Positions 7,850 through 10,828 of a stretch of 10,828 bases of DNA are shown here, piece by piece. The position numbers and the translations under genes were made by a program. Origin of the DNA: Gammaproteobacteria bacterium (lineage in GTDB: Bacteria; Pseudomonadota; Gammaproteobacteria; Immundisolibacterales; Immundisolibacteraceae); assembly GCA_003645395.1 (NCBI GenBank), contig QNFC01000033.1:1-10828 (forward strand). Reading direction: 5' to 3'. The notes beneath the pieces were generated by a model that was given only the letters and a program-made list of their open reading frames with translations, ran no database searches and had not been told where the DNA came from. Position 1 is the first letter of the stretch; every line of letters begins with the position of its first letter.

Positions 7850-8208
7850 GTCGGCTAGCGCGTATTTCGGCTGGTTTGTTTTTACTGGTTTGTTCTGGAG
7901 TGCTTGTGGCAGGTGACAATAGGGTTAATGAGGAAATCGAATACCTGCTGCAGTCGGTAGGCCAAAGCGGTTGTATTTTTGTCCGCAACGGGTCTGAGCA
8001 TTCGTCGGAAAATGCGGAAAGCCACCTGCGTCTGAAGTATCGAAAAGGTAAAAAATACGCGAAAAGTGCCGAGCAGTTTATTAATCGTCTGGCCACGAAA
8101 AGCTCATGGACTGGCAACGTTTATTATTTAAGTTGCGAGGGTGAGGAGCGTCGCTCAGTTGGCGAATGGTTAACCGAGAGGCTGGCTGCGTACAAACAAT
8201 CAGATTGA
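7846..8208 (+). CDS. Small exported DUF5329 / YfeK-like protein
   Basis: A 120-residue protein with an N-terminal signal peptide (MSRLARISAGLFLLVCSGVLVAG, cleavage near residue 23) and no lipobox, so a soluble periplasmic product is predicted. The mature part carries the DUF5329 signature also found in E. coli YfeK: IFVRNG at 44-49, then EH, a helix ending ESHLRLK at 58-64, then SAEQFI at 74-79 and TG at 89-90. It has two mature cysteines, C43 and C97, which could form a disulphide. The ATG at 7846 overlaps the TGA of the EEP gene (ATGA), which favours this start over the ATG at 7834 and implies translational coupling. No biochemical function is established for the family; the link to the EEP enzyme suggests a partner role. 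Confidence 0.82.
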   Translation: MSRLARISAGLFLLVCSGVLVAGDNRVNEEIEYLLQSVGQSGCIFVRNGSEHSSENAESHLRLKYRKGKKYAKSAEQFINRLATKSSWTGNVYYLSCEGEERRSVGEWLTERLAAYKQSD

Positions 8209-8349
8209 GTGGTTTAACCCGCCTGGTAAGCACAGAGCCAGAGGAAATTAGCGACCGGGGAATCACCATGTCACCTTTTTGGGCTGGGTCTACTCATCAA
8301 TTCCGGTGGGTTACTAGCCTGGCTAATATAGTCCGAGGTGTTGCCGTCC

Positions 8350-8383
8350 AAAAAAAAGGGCCGGCATAAAAGCCAGCCCTTTT
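8350..8383 (-). terminator. Rho-independent terminator of the ABC binding-protein gene
   Basis: Bases 8354-8365 and 8372-8383 form a 12-bp stem with a 6-base loop. In the minus-strand RNA all pairs form, one of them a G-U wobble, and an 8-U tract follows (A run at 8350-8357 on the + strand). In the + direction the wobble becomes a C-A mismatch and the trailing T run is 4 bases, so it may also stop the convergent EEP/DUF5329 transcript, less efficiently. Confidence 0.88.
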
Positions 8384-8401
8384 CTGTAATTACCAGACTC
8401 G

Positions 8402-9211
8402 TTACCGAGGCAGTGCGGCAATCCAGCTTTTGTCCACGAACCATTTAGCATTTAGTTTTTCCAGCAGACCCATGTTGCTGTAGGTCTCCAGATAGTTATC
8501 AATCAGGTTAAGGAACTGCGGATCTTTTTTGCTGATAGCAATTCCGATCGGCTCAATGGTTACCGGGCTGCTTAGTGTGGCCAGGCCTGCATCGGGGTGG
8601 CGCAAAATGGACAGCATGCAAGCTGGCATATCGGCAACCATTGCATCGGCCGTGCCGTTGATAACCATGGCAACACCTTCTTCATAGTCAGCCACTTCGA
8701 TTAACGTTGCATCAGGGGCGACGGCGGAGATAAAAGAAGAGCTGGTGGAGTTCTTCAAAGCAACCAGTTTGAGGTCTTTGCGGTTGAACTCTTCGCTAGA
8801 CTCTATTTTGGCTAATACTGAGTTTTTGGTCAGAATGGATTTGCCGGACATGATGTAAGGGCCGACAAAAGAGACCTTCAGGGAGCGTTCTGGTGTGATA
8901 GCCATACCGGAGGCAACCATATCGATTTTGCCTTTTTCCAGGGCGGTCATCAGGTCGCCAAAAGGCATCTTGACAATTTCAAGTTTAACTTGCATTGCGC
9001 CGGCTAGTGCGTTGGCCAGGTCGACGTCATAACCCATGTACTGTCCGGAACTGCTAACGGCGTTCATCGGTGGCTGATCGGCCGTCATCCCGACTTTAAG
9101 TACCTTGGAGTCGATAACCCGTTTCAGCGTGTCGCCGGCCATCGCGGTGCTGGAAACCATAAAGGTGATAGCCAGCAAGCTGCCGACCACCAGACGTTTT
9201 AACATAGACAT
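8402..9211 (-). CDS. ABC transporter substrate-binding protein, family 3 (amino-acid type)
   Basis: A 269-residue periplasmic solute-binding protein of the SBP_bac_3 family. A classical signal peptide ends TAMA-GD near residue 25. Two-lobe architecture is clear: LKVGMTADQPPMN at the first strand, the family-3 signature GYDVDLANALAGAM at 60-73, MAITPERS with the usual carboxylate-binding Arg109, and ADAMVADMP with Asp194, the usual ligand-amino contact. These two residues suggest an amino acid or a similar amino/carboxylate solute; the exact ligand cannot be read. ATG 9211 is chosen because GGGAG lies 9 bases upstream (ATG 9205 is the alternative). The gene appears monocistronic, with its own promoter and terminator, and no permease or ATPase gene is adjacent, so it must use distant transporter subunits or act otherwise. 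Confidence 0.93.
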   Translation of the reverse strand: MSMLKRLVVGSLLAITFMVSSTAMAGDTLKRVIDSKVLKVGMTADQPPMNAVSSSGQYMGYDVDLANALAGAMQVKLEIVKMPFGDLMTALEKGKIDMVASGMAITPERSLKVSFVGPYIMSGKSILTKNSVLAKIESSEEFNRKDLKLVALKNSTSSSFISAVAPDATLIEVADYEEGVAMVINGTADAMVADMPACMLSILRHPDAGLATLSSPVTIEPIGIAISKKDPQFLNLIDNYLETYSNMGLLEKLNAKWFVDKSWIAALPR

Positions 9212-9256
9212 AAAGCGATACTCCCTATTTTTATCAAAGACTAATACAGTGAAAAG

Positions 9257-9284
9257 ATTATCCCGGAACAGTAAGTTCCATCAA
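9257..9284 (-). promoter_or_regulatory. Predicted sigma-70 promoter of the ABC binding-protein gene
   Basis: On the minus strand TTGATG (9284-9279) and GATAAT (9262-9257) are separated by 16 bases, with 4 of 6 and 5 of 6 consensus matches. Transcription would begin near 9250, about 40 bases before the ATG at 9211. Confidence 0.5.
9265..9279. repeat. Inverted repeat GGAAC-N5-GTTCC within the promoter spacer
   Basis: Perfect 5-bp arms (9265-9269 and 9275-9279) flank AGTAA and occupy almost exactly the interval between the predicted -35 and -10. The position suits a repressor or activator site for the binding-protein gene. The arms are short, so chance cannot be excluded. Confidence 0.35.
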
Positions 9285-9564
9285 ACTAACGGCTGTTGTT
9301 AGCGTTAGCGGGGCTAAGTGTATGTCTGTTTGGGGGATTAGCAAGCGACCCGGCGTGATTTATTTGCTATATCAGCCGGTGGCTATTCGTTGTCTGAGAC
9401 TGCTCAGGCAGATCGGTCGGTTGCTATCTTAGAGTCACATTTAGGCCTTTGGAATTCGTTGGGTAGTGGTTAAAGTTTCCCGGTAGCGACAGGCTTTCCC
9501 AGTCATTTTAGGGAAGCTCTGAATCCGTATCTGCTTCCTCAGCTTGCCCCCTGGCGACTGTTGA

Positions 9565-10470
9565 CTAGTTGTCCGCCGGTGTCGTCAGTAACGCCTGGCG
9601 CAGCTTTCTTAACCAGCGTTTTAGCGCCGCAGTATTTTCAGGCCCCATTCTCAGCATCTGCTTTTGGGCGCTGGGCAGCGCTTCGATGGCAGGATCAGCA
9701 TACTGATACAAAACAGATTCATGTTTTAAGGCAACGGGGGTCTCGATAGTCGGGGTCGCAAGCAGAATGTCGATGGTGGAAATCAGTGCGTTACCCAGTT
9801 TTTCTGGCGGGTAACCGAGCTCGCTGTAGGCGGTTTCCAGCAATGGCCGGGTCCAGTGGAAAAATGCTGCAGCTTCAGTGGTGTCAATCGCGATGATGTT
9901 GTGAGTGAACCGGTCGTAACGCTGGAAGCTCGCGTTGCCCATCGATAATGCTTCGTCTTGTTTGTCGGCGACAAATGCTGTGTTCGGGCGGCGAAACGGT
10001 ACTAATTTGTTTAGCACTGTGCCTCTTGAAAGCCCATCCAGAAAAGCAGTGTTGCGTTGTAGGAAATGGTTACTGTTGATCCCGGACAGGGTTTTTTTGT
10101 TCAGATTTAGCGCCTGCCACTGTTCTGACTCTAACTGCTCTTTGATAAAAGTATTGGCTTCACTGTATGGCGGGAGAGGGGGGGCAGCAGGTTGCTCAGG
10201 TGTCGCCGAGTTATCTACCGGGGTTTTCTGGTCTTTTCGTGGAATAGACGGGGGCTCTGGATCCGGCAGTGCCGGCGCAGAAGGTGGTGAGGTGGCTTCT
10301 GTAGATTGCGGTGCAGCTGGGGTAACAACGGGGTCCTGTTGATCGGCATAAAAGAGATAGCCAGCCACTGCGAGTAACAACAAAAAGGGGATCAGCCATC
10401 CCGCTTTAGACCTGGGTTCTTTGCTGGGTCGGGTAACGGTATCGGGTGAATGGTCTGGCGTAGTTGGCAT
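9565..10470 (-). CDS. DUF3014 domain-containing inner-membrane protein
   Basis: A 301-residue protein with a cytoplasmic basic N-terminus (about residues 1-23), one transmembrane helix at about 24-41 (GWLIPFLLLLAVAGYLF), a Pro/Ala/Thr-rich linker at about 46-101, and a periplasmic DUF3014 domain at about 98-296. Family landmarks are GLSRGTVLNKLVPFR (146-160), SFQRYDRF (181-188), LETAYSELGYP (211-221), STIDILLATP (231-240), YADPAIEALPSAQKQMLRMGPEN (257-279). The function of DUF3014 is unknown. The ATG at 10470 has AGGA 8 bases upstream. The next gene downstream on this strand is 353 bases away with its own promoter, so they are probably separate units. Confidence 0.9.
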   Translation of the reverse strand: MPTTPDHSPDTVTRPSKEPRSKAGWLIPFLLLLAVAGYLFYADQQDPVVTPAAPQSTEATSPPSAPALPDPEPPSIPRKDQKTPVDNSATPEQPAAPPLPPYSEANTFIKEQLESEQWQALNLNKKTLSGINSNHFLQRNTAFLDGLSRGTVLNKLVPFRRPNTAFVADKQDEALSMGNASFQRYDRFTHNIIAIDTTEAAAFFHWTRPLLETAYSELGYPPEKLGNALISTIDILLATPTIETPVALKHESVLYQYADPAIEALPSAQKQMLRMGPENTAALKRWLRKLRQALLTTPADN

Positions 10471-10775
10471 GAACTGGATCCTGTCTGTTTCGCTGACTCC
10501 CGTTAGCTTGGCCAGGAGACTGCCAAAAATGGGTTGCTCTGATCCACACGGGGTTATTGTTGATGGTGACAGATTTTGATGCCGTTGAGTAAGTTTTGTC
10601 GTTGCGCCATGTTGTGTACTGTCCGGTTTTTAACGCTTAGTTAACCGAGTTAAATTGACGGGGTCGTCACTCTAACGCGCGTTGGGTAGTGGAAAAGAAG
10701 GGCTTCTCGACGTTTGCAGTGGAATTCCCCAAACTAGGTGATCTCAAGAAACCGGGAATATTGTGGAGTGGGCGA
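10471..10775. other. 305-base intergenic stretch, probable left end of an insertion sequence
   Basis: The left part is the leader and promoter region of the DUF3014 gene; no clear -35/-10 pair stood out. An inverted repeat TTAAC-N5-GTTAA lies at 10630-10644. From about 10660 the sequence (GGGGTCGTCACTC...) may be the terminal repeat of the mobile element whose transposase starts at 10776; the boundary is a guess because the other end is outside the window. Confidence 0.4.
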
Positions 10776-10828
10776 ATGGATCAGGACGAGATCATGTTGC
10801 TGGGTTTGGGGCTACAGGCGCCCTGGAA
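10776..10828 (+). CDS. N-terminus of a probable ISL3-family transposase (partial)
   Basis: The window ends 17 codons into this frame. The peptide MDQDEIMLLGLGLQAPW has the shape of ISL3-family transposase N-termini, where a short acidic start leads to LGL..PW before a V...FD segment that would lie just outside. GGAG is placed 7 bases before the ATG, a good ribosome binding site. ISL3 transposases are DDE enzymes with an N-terminal zinc-finger region; none of that can be seen here. With only 17 residues the family call is tentative, and a chance match is possible. Confidence 0.5.
   Translation, partial: MDQDEIMLLGLGLQAPW

Larger units (their letters stand above)
9212..9564. other. 353-base intergenic stretch
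   Basis: It holds the promoter of the binding-protein gene (9257-9284) and a short inverted repeat inside that promoter. CTAACG (9286-9291) and CGTTAG (9303-9308) form a second imperfect inverted repeat. A 7-bp bulged hairpin at 9493-9517 has no T tract in either direction, so I do not call it a terminator, although it lies just past the DUF3014 gene's stop. A 36-codon + frame at 9322-9432 is not convincing as a gene. Nothing else is recognisable. Confidence 0.6.

Noticed and set aside
8268..8369. Short + strand frame (33 residues) after the DUF5329 gene
   Set aside because: It runs into the terminator stem at 8354-8383 and its C-terminus is encoded by the stem, so it is most likely non-coding.
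9322..9432. 36-codon + strand frame in the 9212-9564 gap
   Set aside because: There is no firm Shine-Dalgarno (GGGG 8 bases upstream at best), no recognisable motif, and the length is within chance expectation.
9493..9517. Hairpin GCTTTCCC...GGGAAGC beyond the DUF3014 stop
   Set aside because: One bulge, a 10-base loop and no T tract in either direction; it does not meet the form of an intrinsic terminator.
9457..10692. Exact 13-base direct repeat CGTTGGGTAGTGG at 9457-9469 and 10680-10692, both intergenic
   Set aside because: A match of this length is expected about once by chance in a window of this size, and the flanks of the two copies do not agree, so there is no support for an attachment site or mobile-element scar.
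1..10828. CRISPR array, tRNA/rRNA, retron, toxin-antitoxin or phage-defence genes
   Set aside because: I looked for regularly spaced repeats, tRNA-like ends, reverse-transcriptase and nuclease-defence motifs and found none. The only nuclease-like fold is the YafD-type EEP lipoprotein, whose lipoprotein signal does not suit a cytoplasmic defence role.

Overview
The window looks like chromosomal DNA from a gammaproteobacterium, probably a marine or environmental member of the Pseudomonadales/Cellvibrionales kind. This rests on the gene families (a haem-type fatty-acid cis/trans isomerase, ClsC-like phospholipase-D lipoproteins, YafD-like and YfeK/DUF5329 proteins, DUF3014), moderate GC and dense gene packing. 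The species cannot be fixed from the sequence alone.

Layout from left to right. Bases 1-275 carry the possible 3' end of an unrecognised + strand gene. Bases 241-4362 hold a minus-strand cluster of three lipoprotein genes, in transcription order PLD paralogue 2, META-domain lipoprotein, PLD paralogue 1; the last two overlap as TAATG. A divergent control region follows at about 4363-4498, with a recognisable promoter for the + strand gene cti (4499-6862). A YafD-like EEP-superfamily lipoprotein (6989-7849) comes next, overlapping by ATGA a small exported YfeK/DUF5329-like protein (7846-8208). A strong terminator at 8350-8383 closes a monocistronic minus-strand gene for an amino-acid-type ABC transporter binding protein (8402-9211). 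After a 353-base intergenic stretch with that gene's promoter comes a minus-strand DUF3014 membrane protein (9565-10470). At the right edge the first 17 codons of what looks like an ISL3-family transposase begin at 10776, so the window probably ends inside an insertion sequence.

The striking feature is the block 241-8208. Five consecutive proteins, encoded on both strands, have lipoprotein signal peptides, none with Asp after the lipid Cys, so all are predicted to face the periplasm, most likely from the outer membrane. The sixth has an ordinary signal peptide. Three of the six are from families that act, or are likely to act, directly on phospholipids: two cardiolipin-synthase-C/PLD-type enzymes and Cti. 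A fourth is a predicted phosphodiesterase of unknown substrate. I read this as a candidate envelope-lipid remodelling island: Cti converts cis to trans acyl chains while the PLD enzymes exchange or hydrolyse head groups. The individual families are known. Joint function is inference from gene order, and I found no evidence of a wholly new type of system here.
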